Assembly (NCBI GenBank): GCA_021732415.1
Contig: JAKFVC010000108.1
Span: 1 to 53,653 of the forward strand
Reading direction: 5' to 3'
Length of the DNA stretch: 53,653 nucleotides
Origin: Planctomycetaceae bacterium
GTDB lineage: Bacteria > Planctomycetota > Planctomycetia > Planctomycetales > Planctomycetaceae
In this document: one piece after another, positions 1-8,738 of the stretch
How the letters are laid out: every line of letters starts with the position of its first letter
Numbering within the stretch: the first letter of the stretch is position 1
Translations under genes and position numbers: made by a program
Notes under the pieces: model-generated
Databases searched by the model: none
The model's input: only the letters and a program-made list of their open reading frames with translations
What the model was told of the DNA's origin: nothing

Positions 1-303
1 TCGCTGAAGGGGAGGCGGCCTGCTCCGGAGGTCGGTAAGACTTATGGTGTCGCGAAGTCTGGTGTCGCGAAGACAGGGCGGGATGGTGGGAATGTCCGTG
101 GGGAAGCGGTGAGCGACCAGCGGGGCAGCGGTGCGTGGTTGGAGCGGCGGGGGGAGTTGATCAAGCTGGCTCAGCCGCTGCTGGATCAAGGGGTGCCGGT
201 TCCCCAGGTGCATGCGGCTCTGCAACAGTTTGTCGAGCGGAAGCGATGGGGATACCTGTCGCCGGCGACTCTGGAGGAGATTGTCGAATCGGCGTGTGCA
301 TAG
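1..303 (+). pseudogene. 5' fragment of a P-loop ATPase gene (truncated at both visible ends)
   Basis: The frame is open from the window edge to a TAG at 301-303. Its translation closely follows residues ~33-131 of the intact ATPase at 38611-40317: the shared blocks include GVAKTGRDGGNVRGEAVSD, KLAQPLLDQG and WGYLSP. DNA similarity continues to about base 294 and then stops abruptly; after it come only two codons and a stop. The piece lacks the Walker A and B region, so it cannot be a working ATPase. It is either a remnant left by recombination between paralogous copies or a gene cut by a rearrangement. A GTG at 109 could serve as a start, but the coding similarity extends upstream to the edge, which argues against a short independent gene. 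Confidence 0.7.
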
Positions 304-410
304 AGCCAGGCGCGCAGCCAAGGCTGGTAGATGGCGACCAGCCGCTGCCACGCCGCGGCATCATCCGTCCGCCGCACGCGTTCCATCAAGCTCACAGACG
401 TGGTATTCAT
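295..410 (-). pseudogene. N-terminal fragment of an ECF sigma factor gene
   Basis: Reading leftwards from an ATG at 410, the translation begins MNTTSVSLMERV and continues through AAAWQRLVAIYQPWLRAW. This matches the start of sigma-70 region 2 in planctomycete ECF factors and aligns with the start of the intact sigma gene at 37559-38131 (MNTTSLTLIDRL ... WGRFVELYTPLLLAW). After about 38 residues, similarity ends where the ATPase fragment begins, at bases 294/295; beyond this the frame reads antisense through the ATPase fragment. Regions 2.3 to 4 are missing, so no functional sigma factor is made. The pair of broken 5' ends facing each other is a recombination scar. Confidence 0.65.
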
Positions 411-533
411 TTTCGGGTGAATCCGCAAACCGTAATTCACGAAACTGGAGAATTCACCCACACTTGAGCACTTTAACTTAACAACTACCTACGACTGGCG
501 AGTTGTCGGTCTTGCCGTGGCGGTCAATGGGAG

Positions 534-595
534 GGTGAGGCTCCTGCCGAACCGCGAGCTCTAAGAAACACTCACGGTTCGGCAGGAGCCTCACC
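534..595. repeat. Perfect 21-bp inverted repeat, 20-nt loop
   Basis: Bases 534-554 and 575-595 are exact reverse complements (arm GGTGAGGCTCCTGCCGAACCG). The hairpin sits 5 bp beyond the stop of the minus-strand gene at 601-1398, so it could act as its terminator. There is no obvious U-tract, so a REP-type repeat is equally possible. Confidence 0.75.
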
Positions 596-600
596 TGTTG

Positions 601-1398
601 TTAATCTTTTCGGCGAGGCAGCGCTTCCACGGCGCGAAAATTCCAGCCATCTTGATTCTGCTGGCGTTTTTCCGCCGCTGGAACTTTGGGCGGCTGATGG
701 ATCCCGCCGACGCCCCAGCTCACATCCGCTTCAAAGCGAGTCAGCCGCTGGCTGCCGTGAAACGAAGTTTCCAGCAGGAACTGGACGTAGCCTACGAACG
801 GGCGCTCTTTAGAAAAGTAGTCGGGGTCCTGTTTCACCAGCCAGCGGCAGAACTCGTCTTCATCGCTGGCCCAGTTGATGTCGTCCCGACGTGACCACTC
901 CTGGAACTTCGCACGGTAAGCCTTGCACGTCCGTTCAGAAACGCCCACGCGCGTCGTGTAGAGAATCGTCCCGGGGGCTCGCGGGTCTTCATTCAGGTCG
1001 GTCGGCTGCCAGTCAGACCAGTGGACTCGGTCGGCGCTGTAGCGGACGTAGACACTGGGGGTGAAAAACGCTTTCGAGTCCCGTCCGGTAACGACAATTG
1101 CCGGATAATTGGTCTGTATTTTGATCCGGATTCCCGCGTTGTGTGTTGGTCTCCAATTGGTACCGATCGCGAGCGGTTCAGTTTCGATCCAGCCATCGCG
1201 GGACGAACGTTTGTCGCCGTCCCAACCGAAGCCCTCTTTTGTGCAGCCAAGGTGCTGGGGATCGGACCAAGTGGCCAACTTGGCTGCCTGATCGGGCTGA
1301 GTGAAGTCGATCACCTGTTGGTGGCTGCTCTTAATCCCTGCCGCTGACACAGCGGTTGACAGACACCATGCAAGCACGGCAAGTGAATAACGGAACAT
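601..1398 (-). CDS. Secreted protein of unknown function
   Basis: I do not recognise the family. The protein is 265 residues when started at the ATG at 1398, chosen because it gives a clean signal peptide (MFRYSLAVLAWCLSTAVSAAG, Ala-x-Ala cleavage near residue 18); an upstream in-frame ATG at 1455 would bury it. The mature protein is rich in Trp and charged residues and includes a YVRYSADRVHWSDWQ stretch that resembles beta-sandwich carbohydrate-binding or sialidase-like folds, but this is weak. It lies 69 bp after the DUF1552 gene on the same strand and may be the last gene of that operon. It is most likely periplasmic or extracellular. Confidence 0.75.
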   Translation of the reverse strand: MFRYSLAVLAWCLSTAVSAAGIKSSHQQVIDFTQPDQAAKLATWSDPQHLGCTKEGFGWDGDKRSSRDGWIETEPLAIGTNWRPTHNAGIRIKIQTNYPAIVVTGRDSKAFFTPSVYVRYSADRVHWSDWQPTDLNEDPRAPGTILYTTRVGVSERTCKAYRAKFQEWSRRDDINWASDEDEFCRWLVKQDPDYFSKERPFVGYVQFLLETSFHGSQRLTRFEADVSWGVGGIHQPPKVPAAEKRQQNQDGWNFRAVEALPRRKD

Positions 1399-1467
1399 AA
1401 AATTCCTTTGACTACGAAGGCTGACGGCCAATGGACGATGGTGTGTAGAGGACAAAGAAATTAACTC

Positions 1468-2865
1468 TTAAACTCCAGTCAACGTCCCGGTGATTCCACC
1501 GAACGAATCGGTCTCGACCCCCAGCCGCTGCAAGATGGTGACGAAGAGCTTCGACAGCGGAAGTTCTTCCACTTCCACCTTGGCTGTCCAGCCAGCATCC
1601 GTATCGATTCCCGCCCCGGCCTGATTGTCTTCATTGCCTTTGCCGAGCTTGAGATAGCGACCGTTCGTAAAGCCGAGGTTCTTACCACCGGCCGAAATAA
1701 TCGGATAGTTGCGCGAGAGGTGGAAACTGCTGGAAGCGGAACCATGCATGGCCAGCGTGTTGTCCAGCATATTGCCGTTGCCGGTCGGTTCGGGAGTCTC
1801 CTTGAGCCGCTGCGCGAACCGACCGAATTCCTCGGCCTGATAGCGGTTATAGGTGCCCAGGTTCTTCCAGCCGTCGGGCTTCTTGACTTCATGCGTCAGG
1901 CCATGAGCACCACCAAAACCAACCGCCAGTGACAGCAGATCGTGCGGACCTTCGCCGTTTTCTCGCCCCAACTGAAACGTCGCCGCGCGAGTCGAATCAC
2001 TCAGGAACGCGAGATAGATCAGTTCATACATCGTCTTGAAGTAGAGCTTGGCTTCTTTGGGTTCGGCATCCAGATGCAGGTTGCCGGTATCAACCTGAGG
2101 AATCGGCGTATCGATCCACTTTTGCGCCTTCGCCAGCTTCAGCTCGGTATCGCGCACGGCGTCCAGATACTGCTTGAGCGTCTCTTGATCGCGGCTGGAG
2201 AGTTGACGTCCGAGCGATCGAGTATTGTCAAGCAGGAGGTCCAGGGCACTCTTGCTTCTTGCCAGTCTGGCGGCCGCGTCTTTGCCGCTCGTCACAAACA
2301 GCATGTCGAAGATTTCTTTCGGCTTATTCATCGCCGGAATCGGCCGTCCTTCACGATTGAAGGACTGAGTCTGCGCACCACGTGGGCCCCCTACGCCGCC
2401 ATTAGTCGACATGACCAGCGAAGAATGTCGAGTGAAATCTCCGGCGTGCTCGGCATACACCTGATCCAGAGAGATCGTATTCTGATAGGGGCCCTCACCA
2501 CCGATGGGCGCGCCCGTCAAATACTGATCGGCATTGGAATGGCCGTGGACCTGCCTGGCGGCGGGATGTGACAACCCGGAATAAATCGTGATGTCACTCC
2601 GCAGTGGCTCGAGCACATCGAGCACTTTGGTCAATTCGAAATTCTTCTCGCCGCCCCGTGGGAACCAGCTCCAATCCTTCCAGGCGGGGTCTGATTTGAG
2701 CGGCAAGCCAACACCATCCGGGTGGTAGACACTGAGAAAGCGTTTCGGCGTCTCGTCTGGACTTGGGCCGCCCACAGCGAACGTTTCGAACCATGGCAAA
2801 GCCAGAGCCAAACCGGTGCCGCGCAGAAACGTTCTACGACTCAGCAACATGGATTTGTTAGTCAT
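1468..2865 (-). CDS. DUF1552 family exported protein
   Basis: A 465-residue protein beginning MTNKSMLLSRRTFLRGTGLALALPWFETFA, a twin-arginine signal (SRRTFLRG) followed by a hydrophobic stretch, so it is predicted to be Tat-exported. The body has the pattern of the DUF1552 family, found mainly in Planctomycetes and Verrucomicrobia: FLSVYHPDGVGLP near the start, GHSNADQYLTGAP, and a late LDNTLAMHGSASS. The family's biochemical role is not established. It lies 16 bp after the DUF1592-type cytochrome gene, the usual arrangement, so the two are probably co-transcribed and act together in the periplasm. Confidence 0.9.
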   Translation of the reverse strand: MTNKSMLLSRRTFLRGTGLALALPWFETFAVGGPSPDETPKRFLSVYHPDGVGLPLKSDPAWKDWSWFPRGGEKNFELTKVLDVLEPLRSDITIYSGLSHPAARQVHGHSNADQYLTGAPIGGEGPYQNTISLDQVYAEHAGDFTRHSSLVMSTNGGVGGPRGAQTQSFNREGRPIPAMNKPKEIFDMLFVTSGKDAAARLARSKSALDLLLDNTRSLGRQLSSRDQETLKQYLDAVRDTELKLAKAQKWIDTPIPQVDTGNLHLDAEPKEAKLYFKTMYELIYLAFLSDSTRAATFQLGRENGEGPHDLLSLAVGFGGAHGLTHEVKKPDGWKNLGTYNRYQAEEFGRFAQRLKETPEPTGNGNMLDNTLAMHGSASSSFHLSRNYPIISAGGKNLGFTNGRYLKLGKGNEDNQAGAGIDTDAGWTAKVEVEELPLSKLFVTILQRLGVETDSFGGITGTLTGV

Positions 2866-2881
2866 CGTCTGTTCCCGACTC

Positions 2882-5491
2882 TTACTTAGAGTTGAAGAGG
2901 TTACTGCTGATGATCAGTTGGATCAGGTCGCCCAAGCCGTCATTCCGTTGTCTGAACTGTGCGGTCAAGCTGTCAATATCTGCACGGTCACCAAAAGCCA
3001 GTGGTCTGCCCAGAGCGTACGCCGTCAGCTTATGCACCATCGCTCGGGCTAATTGATCTTGTCGGTCCGCGAGCAAGTATCGCTTGAGCCCATCCATCCC
3101 GGCCAGCGTCTGCCGATTGAAAAGTACCGAAGTCGCATCGACAGGCTGGTTCTTAATCTGCGTCCGGTACACTCCCAGGGCATCGTAGTTCTCAAACGCG
3201 ATTCCCCAAGGGTCGATCCGGGAGTGACACGAGGCACAGGCCGCTTTGTTCCGGTGATCGGCGATCCGTTCCTTGAGAGTCATTTGCAGAATCTTCGGGT
3301 CCGTCAGGTCGACTTCCGGGACATTCGGCGGTGGTGGTGGGGGCGGATCCTGCAGGATACGTTTCAGCATCCAGACGCCACGTTTCAGAGGATGCGAATC
3401 CTTGCCATCGGAGTTCATGGTCAGGATCGCAGCCCCCGTCAAAATGCCGCCGCGATGCGTTTCAGTGGCGATCGGCACTTTGCGGAAATCAGGTCCGTAA
3501 ACCTTCGGAATTCCATAGTGTGCCGCCAGCCGTTCGTTGACCACGGCATAATCGGAATGGATGAAGTCCATGATGCTGTGATTGTGCCGCAGCACTTCAT
3601 CAAAGAAGGCGATCGGCTCGTGTTGCATCGCTTCTTTCAATGAGCTGTCAGTGACATGAGTCACATTATTGAGACCATCCATGCACAACCATTGCTCCAC
3701 GAAGTTCTGCGAGAATCGGCGTGAACGCGGGTCCGCCAACATGCGTTTGACTTGCCCCGCCAGGACCTCAGGCGCTCGTAGCTTTCCCTGCTCGGCGAGG
3801 TTCAGCAGTTCGTCGTCCGGAATACTGGACCACAGAAACACGGAGAGACGACTGGCCAACTCCAGCTCACTAATACTAGCCGGGGATTTTGTGTTGTCTG
3901 GCGTCACTCGTTGAGTCAGGTAGAGGAACTCCGGGGTGGCCAGCACGGTCGCCAGGACTTCCACCATCGCCTCTTCGAACGTTGCGAATCCCGGCCGGTA
4001 CTTCGCAAACAGGGCCATGAATGGATCGACTTCCTGCGCGGTGACGGGGCGACGCCAGGCACGTCTCAGGAATCGATTCAGCACCTCGCGGCCATAGATC
4101 TCCTCGTTGCCCTTGTTGTCGCTCGCCATAAAGATGTCGGTGTGAGTTTTGGGCGGCCACTGCTCATAGAACGGAGCGCTGATTTCAATGAAGTCGATGA
4201 GAACATTCAGACGCTCTTCGCTGCCGGGAGCATTGGAGACATTGTGAATGTGCAGGAACTCATCCCGTCTGGGAAACTCTGTGGTGAGTTTCCGGAACGG
4301 ATTGCGCTGAATATCACTCAGTGGGATATCGAACTCAATCCACTGAAGGTTGTCGCTAGCTGCCGTAACCGGGACGTCGCGCTCACTGATAACCTGCGAA
4401 AAATTGGCGTTGTTGCTGGTGTGGGCACTGAAAATCAGACGCAGGCTCGCATATTCGTCCGGGTTCATGGTCGAACGTCCGGCTCGAATGCGAACCCGCA
4501 TGGTGCCTTCGTCAGGCAGAAAGCGATCCAGATCCAGTTTCAACTCGTTGGATCGGGGAAGCACCAGCACCACAGGAGACACAGCCGGCGTTTGCCCGGC
4601 CACAGCCTCTGCCTGAGGCATCCACTTTCCAGTTGAGAATGGAATGCCTTTGCCAGTCTCTCGATTGAACAAATGCTGCTGATGCTTGTGATTGCGATAG
4701 CTCTCTTCAGTCTTGTCGAACGTCTTGGCATCCTTTACGGACGCCGCCTTATTGAGCTCATCCTGCATCGTGATGATGTAGGTGACGGCTGGCGGACGCT
4801 CGCCGCTCACGGTGGCTCGCTTGAGAGCTTTCAGACCGATCTCACGATAGTTCTCGAACTGCATGATGGACATCTGCAGCAATTCCGAGCTGTTCTTGAA
4901 ACCGTCCTCAGATGCCGTTTCCGGCGGCAGCTTGTTCGCGAGAGAGTAGGGCAGGCCAAGGAGGTCCTGCAGGGCGTAGTTGTATTCGTACTTCGTCAGC
5001 CGGCGAAAAGACGAATGCACCTTGCTGTTGCGACGGACGAGAGACGCCTTATTCAGTTCCCCGCTGAGCCAATCCACAATGTTGCCGCGATCCGCGTCGG
5101 CGAGTGCATACTCCGGTTCGTCCTCGGGGGGCATCACGGAATTGCTGAGAGCGTTATAGACCTCGCGCCAGCGCTCCACGTCGGGGCCGGTCAGCAGGTC
5201 TGGATTCAATTGGTCGACGCGCAGCCGGCCCTCGGACTTTTCTGGACCATGACAGGCCAGGCAACTCTTCTTCAGAATCGGTCCGACCGACTTTTGAAAC
5301 TCTTCTAGGTTCGCCTGTGGAATGGCGTCGGTGGCGTTCGTCGCAGCCTTAGTCTCTTTCAAGAATCGGGATTTGATGCGTCCCTGTTCCTTGGCCGTTT
5401 CCAAAGTGACCGGAGCCTCCTGCGCGTCGGCAGCCAGATTCGTGCAGGCGCTTCCGAGTACAAGCAGGAGGGTAATCTTGAGAGTCTTCAT
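2882..5491 (-). CDS. DUF1592/DUF1588/DUF1585-type planctomycete cytochrome c protein
   Basis: An 869-residue exported protein when started at ATG 5491, which opens a signal peptide (MKTLKITLLLVLGSACTNLAAD). The reading frame stays open upstream to 5965, but that part overlaps palindromic repeats and is not protein-like. A haem c motif CLACH lies at residues 77-81 and a second, CASCHSRIDPWG, near the C-terminus, where the DUF1588/DUF1585 part normally starts. The order matches the planctomycete multi-domain family: cytochrome-like N-terminus, DUF1587, DUF1595, DUF1592, DUF1588, DUF1585. A poly-proline linker (DPPPPPPPNVPEVD) is typical. Members are thought to be periplasmic redox proteins acting with DUF1552 partners; the substrate is unknown. 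It is the first gene of the pair with 1468-2865. Confidence 0.92.
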   Translation of the reverse strand: MKTLKITLLLVLGSACTNLAADAQEAPVTLETAKEQGRIKSRFLKETKAATNATDAIPQANLEEFQKSVGPILKKSCLACHGPEKSEGRLRVDQLNPDLLTGPDVERWREVYNALSNSVMPPEDEPEYALADADRGNIVDWLSGELNKASLVRRNSKVHSSFRRLTKYEYNYALQDLLGLPYSLANKLPPETASEDGFKNSSELLQMSIMQFENYREIGLKALKRATVSGERPPAVTYIITMQDELNKAASVKDAKTFDKTEESYRNHKHQQHLFNRETGKGIPFSTGKWMPQAEAVAGQTPAVSPVVLVLPRSNELKLDLDRFLPDEGTMRVRIRAGRSTMNPDEYASLRLIFSAHTSNNANFSQVISERDVPVTAASDNLQWIEFDIPLSDIQRNPFRKLTTEFPRRDEFLHIHNVSNAPGSEERLNVLIDFIEISAPFYEQWPPKTHTDIFMASDNKGNEEIYGREVLNRFLRRAWRRPVTAQEVDPFMALFAKYRPGFATFEEAMVEVLATVLATPEFLYLTQRVTPDNTKSPASISELELASRLSVFLWSSIPDDELLNLAEQGKLRAPEVLAGQVKRMLADPRSRRFSQNFVEQWLCMDGLNNVTHVTDSSLKEAMQHEPIAFFDEVLRHNHSIMDFIHSDYAVVNERLAAHYGIPKVYGPDFRKVPIATETHRGGILTGAAILTMNSDGKDSHPLKRGVWMLKRILQDPPPPPPPNVPEVDLTDPKILQMTLKERIADHRNKAACASCHSRIDPWGIAFENYDALGVYRTQIKNQPVDATSVLFNRQTLAGMDGLKRYLLADRQDQLARAMVHKLTAYALGRPLAFGDRADIDSLTAQFRQRNDGLGDLIQLIISSNLFNSK

Positions 5492-5704
5492 AAGCTGCTT
5501 TTCGTTCTTCGCCAGTAACTGCGCGCGATGGTATGTACTGGCGAACCGACGACCGAACGGGAGGGAGGATCGGCGGGGATTCCGGGTTGACCGTGCTTTG
5601 GCAGGGCGTGGCGCATTCAAGAATGGTGCCACGACGCACCAAATCAGCATAACAGTACCGGGCACCTGGAACAATAGTTGATGGCGACCGACGCCCGGCG
5701 GAGG

Positions 5705-5850
5705 TGTAGCCGCTATGTGGTGGGGCATAGCTTTTGAGATTTTGGGTGACTGTATCACAATGAAACTCAGAATTGTCGTCTGTATATCGCCCCCGTTGGG
5801 ACAAGCCCAACGGGGGCGGTCTCGAAATGCCCCACCACATAACGGCTGCA
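5705..5850. repeat. Nested palindromic element in the 5492-5961 intergenic region
   Basis: Outer arms 5705-5728 and 5827-5850 are inverted repeats with two mismatches in 24 bp. Inside lies a perfect 13-bp hairpin (5788-5800 with 5806-5818, core CGCCCCCGTTGGG). A further degenerate copy of the left arm with its upstream CCCGGCGGAGG occurs in direct orientation at about 5857-5892. The remaining intergenic bases show no gene; this stretch must also hold the promoter of the minus-strand cytochrome gene that starts at 5491. Confidence 0.75.
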
Positions 5851-5961
5851 CCCCGCCCGGCGGAGGGCAGCCGTTATGTAGTGGGGGCACTGGGAAAACG
5901 CCACCATTAGGCGTCTCGCCTCCGCTGCCGAGTCTCTGCGGATACCGGCGAACTTGAATGG

Positions 5962-6750
5962 TCAATTGTCACGGAGTGTCTCTGCCTTCCAGAGATAGAC
6001 GTTGTATGCACCACGCTCAGTATCGACCGCAATGTGCTCGTCCGGCTTGATGTCGCCCATCCGATGTTCAACAGAGAGGACACGTGTACCCGGCGGCAGC
6101 TTGCGGAGTTGCGGCAACAATTTGGCGTTGAGGTGTGGCAGCAAGTAGAGCGTGACGACGGTCGGCCCTTGGCTCAAGTCGAGCGTGAAAATGTCGCGTT
6201 GTTCAATTGTGACCAGCCGCTCCACACCGCGGTTCCGCACGTTGGCGAGAGAATCCTTCACGCGTTCGGGATCGATGTCGAAACCGCGCGACTGGCAGCC
6301 ATACACCTTGGCCGCAGTCACCGGAATTCGTCCATCGCCGCAGCCCAGGTCCCAGACAACATCTTTGTTGGTGACTTTTCCCAGCCGCAGCATCGCATCG
6401 ACCACGTTCTGCGGCGTTGGCTCATATTCGACGTCGGTAATAGGCCGTTTGTCCGGCGCTCGCAGGTCGATCGATTCAAAGTCGCCCGGCTGAACGTCGA
6501 GCTGGCGGGTGACAGTTCGCGGACCGTTGGGTCCTGGACTGATCGACTTGATGGTGTAGGAATACTTACCCGGCGGCAGCGGCGGCGACACGAAGAGCCT
6601 CTTCGTTCCTTTAGACCGCATCTCATGCTTCTCAATAAACAGCTGGGCACTATCATCCAGATAGACCTCCACCGTGATGGTCTTCCGAGAATCCTGCACG
6701 AACATTCCGGCCGAAATCAGGCCCGCCATCAGAATCGAGCTGCGCCACAT
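5962..6750 (-). CDS. Exported SAM-dependent methyltransferase with N-terminal TIGR03000 domain
   Basis: A 262-residue protein from ATG 6750, chosen because it opens a signal-like stretch (MWRSSILMAGLISAGMF); an upstream ATG at 6819 is possible. Residues ~25-97 resemble TIGR03000, a planctomycete-specific domain (KGTKRLFVSPPLPPGKYSYT). From ~108 onward it is a class I methyltransferase: motif I is VVWDLGCGDGRI (DLGCGDG at 134-140), followed by an acidic GFDIDPERV for SAM ribose binding. The substrate is unknown. A predicted exported methyltransferase is odd, because SAM is cytoplasmic. The N-terminus could instead be a membrane anchor with the enzyme facing the cytoplasm. Confidence 0.85.
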   Translation of the reverse strand: MWRSSILMAGLISAGMFVQDSRKTITVEVYLDDSAQLFIEKHEMRSKGTKRLFVSPPLPPGKYSYTIKSISPGPNGPRTVTRQLDVQPGDFESIDLRAPDKRPITDVEYEPTPQNVVDAMLRLGKVTNKDVVWDLGCGDGRIPVTAAKVYGCQSRGFDIDPERVKDSLANVRNRGVERLVTIEQRDIFTLDLSQGPTVVTLYLLPHLNAKLLPQLRKLPPGTRVLSVEHRMGDIKPDEHIAVDTERGAYNVYLWKAETLRDN

Positions 6751-6822
6751 GAAATAACATCCTGTGTAGAGCGTATACGAAACTGGCTTCGGGATAGTCA
6801 GTCGCGTGACGCAACCCATCGT

Positions 6823-7719
6823 TCAGGGAAAAAGCAGTGTCTTCAGCAACATAGGGGCCAGTTTTGGGGGTGGATCGCTATCAACTCCCGTTGTGGAGGC
6901 GGGACGTTCAATGTGAACTCCGATTAACAGCACTTCCCCCTTGCCGACCGGGCGGGCAATCAGCGCGGCGGTATTGTCAGGGTACTGAGCCAAAATGACC
7001 ACCTGGGTCCCATTCTTGAAACACGGTCCTCCACCATACAGAACGTCGTCTGAATTCAGCGCCGCGAGGCCCCGCTTCGATCCGGCCTCGGTCACTTTCA
7101 AACGCGTTGTTCCAACTTTCGGAAATGGTGCCAGTCCCGTCACCGGACCTTCTGCAATTCCATCAAACAGTCCGAGTGGATAGGGAAATTCCTGGCCATC
7201 ATACTTCGTGGTTTTCGAGATCAAATATGCCCCAGCACAAATGGCGACGCAGCGACCGCCACCCTCGACAAACGTCTTGATTTCAGTGAGCCCAGCGTCG
7301 CCAGCGGCTGCCCACTGCAGTGGTGCCCAGCCACCGGGAAGAACCAGGACTTCAAGTCCAGATAAACAATCCCTGGTCAGCAAAGATCGATCCAGCACAC
7401 GGCAGGGGATACGCTGCGCCTCGAGCACCTCAACAATGGACATGGCCCCCACATGCCAGACACCAGCGTCGGCGAACACTCCCACGCGTTCTTTGGAAGC
7501 GCGTCCGTCACTGGGCCCGGATTGGTTCGCCGCACGATCTCGCTCACGCTGGACCACCCATCGCAAGTTCGTCTCCAGGTTAATGCGATCATACTCGGTC
7601 ATCGTCGCAACCAGCGGTCCCGGAGTCTGACCAGGCGGGCGCGACTTCGGTTCACATCTGCCAACGGCAGACCAACAGACCAATACGATCAAGAGCATCA
7701 CGGACTTAGATTGAGACAT
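6823..7719 (-). CDS. Secreted BPL_N / class I glutamine amidotransferase-like protein
   Basis: A 298-residue protein from ATG 7719 with signal peptide MSQSKSVMLLIVLVCWSAVGRC. After a linker, residues ~77-298 read as the BPL_N (biotin-protein-ligase N-terminal-like) branch of the DJ-1/GATase superfamily: VGVFADAGVWHVGAMSI, then LEVLVLPGG, then GGRCVAICAGAYL with a nucleophile-elbow Cys at 161. Secreted planctomycete members are common, but their reaction is unknown. It lies 72 bp upstream of the methyltransferase on the same strand, so they may share a transcript. A reading frame continues upstream to 7869 but adds no signal-like or conserved sequence. Confidence 0.8.
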   Translation of the reverse strand: MSQSKSVMLLIVLVCWSAVGRCEPKSRPPGQTPGPLVATMTEYDRINLETNLRWVVQRERDRAANQSGPSDGRASKERVGVFADAGVWHVGAMSIVEVLEAQRIPCRVLDRSLLTRDCLSGLEVLVLPGGWAPLQWAAAGDAGLTEIKTFVEGGGRCVAICAGAYLISKTTKYDGQEFPYPLGLFDGIAEGPVTGLAPFPKVGTTRLKVTEAGSKRGLAALNSDDVLYGGGPCFKNGTQVVILAQYPDNTAALIARPVGKGEVLLIGVHIERPASTTGVDSDPPPKLAPMLLKTLLFP

Positions 7720-7790
7720 AGTGAATTCTCCGAAGATCTCGCCGTCTGAGGTGCCAAGCTTCAACCTATGGCACCAAACAAAAGAATCAC

Positions 7791-7823
7791 GACTCTTTGA
7801 TTGACGAACGGTAAGTGGTTGGA
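7791..7823. repeat. Direct repeat, copy 1 (33 bp)
   Basis: GACTCTTTGATTGACGAACG and 13 further bases recur at 8192-8224 with two differences, in the same orientation. The two copies bracket the small gene at 7876-8127. Confidence 0.8.
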
Positions 7824-7875
7824 GCGTGGCTAACGGAGAAGCAAACAAATAATCCTGAGCCCTCCCCAAATCGTT

Positions 7876-8127
7876 TCACCTATCCACATGGCGTTCACAT
7901 CGGATGAGTCGAAGGTTGCCCGCGCCGTAGTGGCGTTCCATCTTTTCAAAGTGGTCTACAGCCTCTTGTTTGGTCCGGTATTGACGAGCCCCCTCCATTT
8001 TAATCCAAGGAGGTATTTTAAGCCGATCGTTTGAGTCTGGAATCCGAAATTCAAACTCCCACCACTGTTCAACGACCATAATTTGCCCGCAGATGTGAGA
8101 CACTTGTCGTTTCAATCCATGTGTCAT
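7876..8127 (-). CDS. Small hypothetical protein (83 aa)
   Basis: I do not recognise it. The 83-residue product (MTHGLKRQVSHIC ... ERHVDR) has protein-like composition: aromatic and charged residues are evenly mixed (EQWWEFEFRIPD, YRTKQEAVDHFEKMERHYG) and it has no membrane segment or signal. The stretch around QYRTKQEAVDHFEKME looks like one amphipathic helix. It is enclosed by a pair of 33-bp direct repeats, so it may have arrived as a small cassette. Coding status rests only on composition and an uninterrupted frame. Confidence 0.5.
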   Translation of the reverse strand: MTHGLKRQVSHICGQIMVVEQWWEFEFRIPDSNDRLKIPPWIKMEGARQYRTKQEAVDHFEKMERHYGAGNLRLIRCERHVDR

Positions 8128-8191
8128 GTTAGCACATTGCCACGACGAGTTCGCATTTCGGGGGGCGCCCCAGGACGACCAGAGGGGTCAA

Positions 8192-8224
8192 GACTCTTTG
8201 TTTGACGAACGGTAAGTGGGTGGA
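8192..8224. repeat. Direct repeat, copy 2 (33 bp)
   Basis: Second copy of the repeat at 7791-7823 (two mismatches over 33 bp, core TTGACGAACGGTAAGTGG). Together they enclose 7824-8191. Confidence 0.8.
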
Positions 8225-8737
8225 TCAAGGCCTGTAGCCTGAGCGAGAGATCAGGATCTCACGACCGGGTCGGTCTTGAAACTGGGGCACGGCAGAGAAC
8301 TTTGACGCGGGGCGGCCCGGGTGGCTGTGCGACCGGGGTCGACAGGCAGCCTCTAACGGCGCTGGAGTTCGACGCGAGGCTCTCGGTAGCGGAGAACGCC
8401 GGGGGACCGATTCGCTGGAGGGAATGCGAAGTGCCCCACTGTTGGGATCTGACTTGCTGATTGCCTCCTGCAGCCCCTGATTGCACAGCAATCTGGGCCA
8501 CCCCGCAGAGATCGTAAGGTCACCGCGGCCGAACCCTCGATAGGTGTTTGGTGCGTCGCACCCGCCAGAGTGCCACTCCAGGGCGGGGCGTAATGACACC
8601 GTTTGTAGAACCACACCGTAGCGCCACGCAACCAGAACGAAGTCAGAACTCCGTCAACGAAATGGGTGGGGAAACTTTTTCACAAATCCTCACGGCGCTC
8701 AACCTGCGCTCTCTTGACAGCGTAGGGCCATATAGAT
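8225..8737. other. Intergenic stretch without a convincing gene
   Basis: About 510 bp. Several overlapping frames are open on both strands, but none has protein-like composition or a recognisable start. Short inverted motifs such as GGTGCGTCGCACC near 8549-8561 suggest decayed repeat DNA. If the neighbouring gene is an integron cassette, its attC should begin here, at 8744 reading left, but I see no clear second half. Confidence 0.4.
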
Positions 8738-8738
8738 G

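Noticed and set aside
5492-5965. N-terminal extension of the DUF1592-type protein to an upstream start
   Set aside because: It would translate palindromic repeats and hide the clear signal peptide that begins at 5491.
8225-8614. 129-codon minus-strand frame in the intergenic stretch before the cassette genes
   Set aside because: Arg/Pro/Ser-rich with overlapping open frames on several phases and no start signal; looks like GC-rich non-coding DNA.
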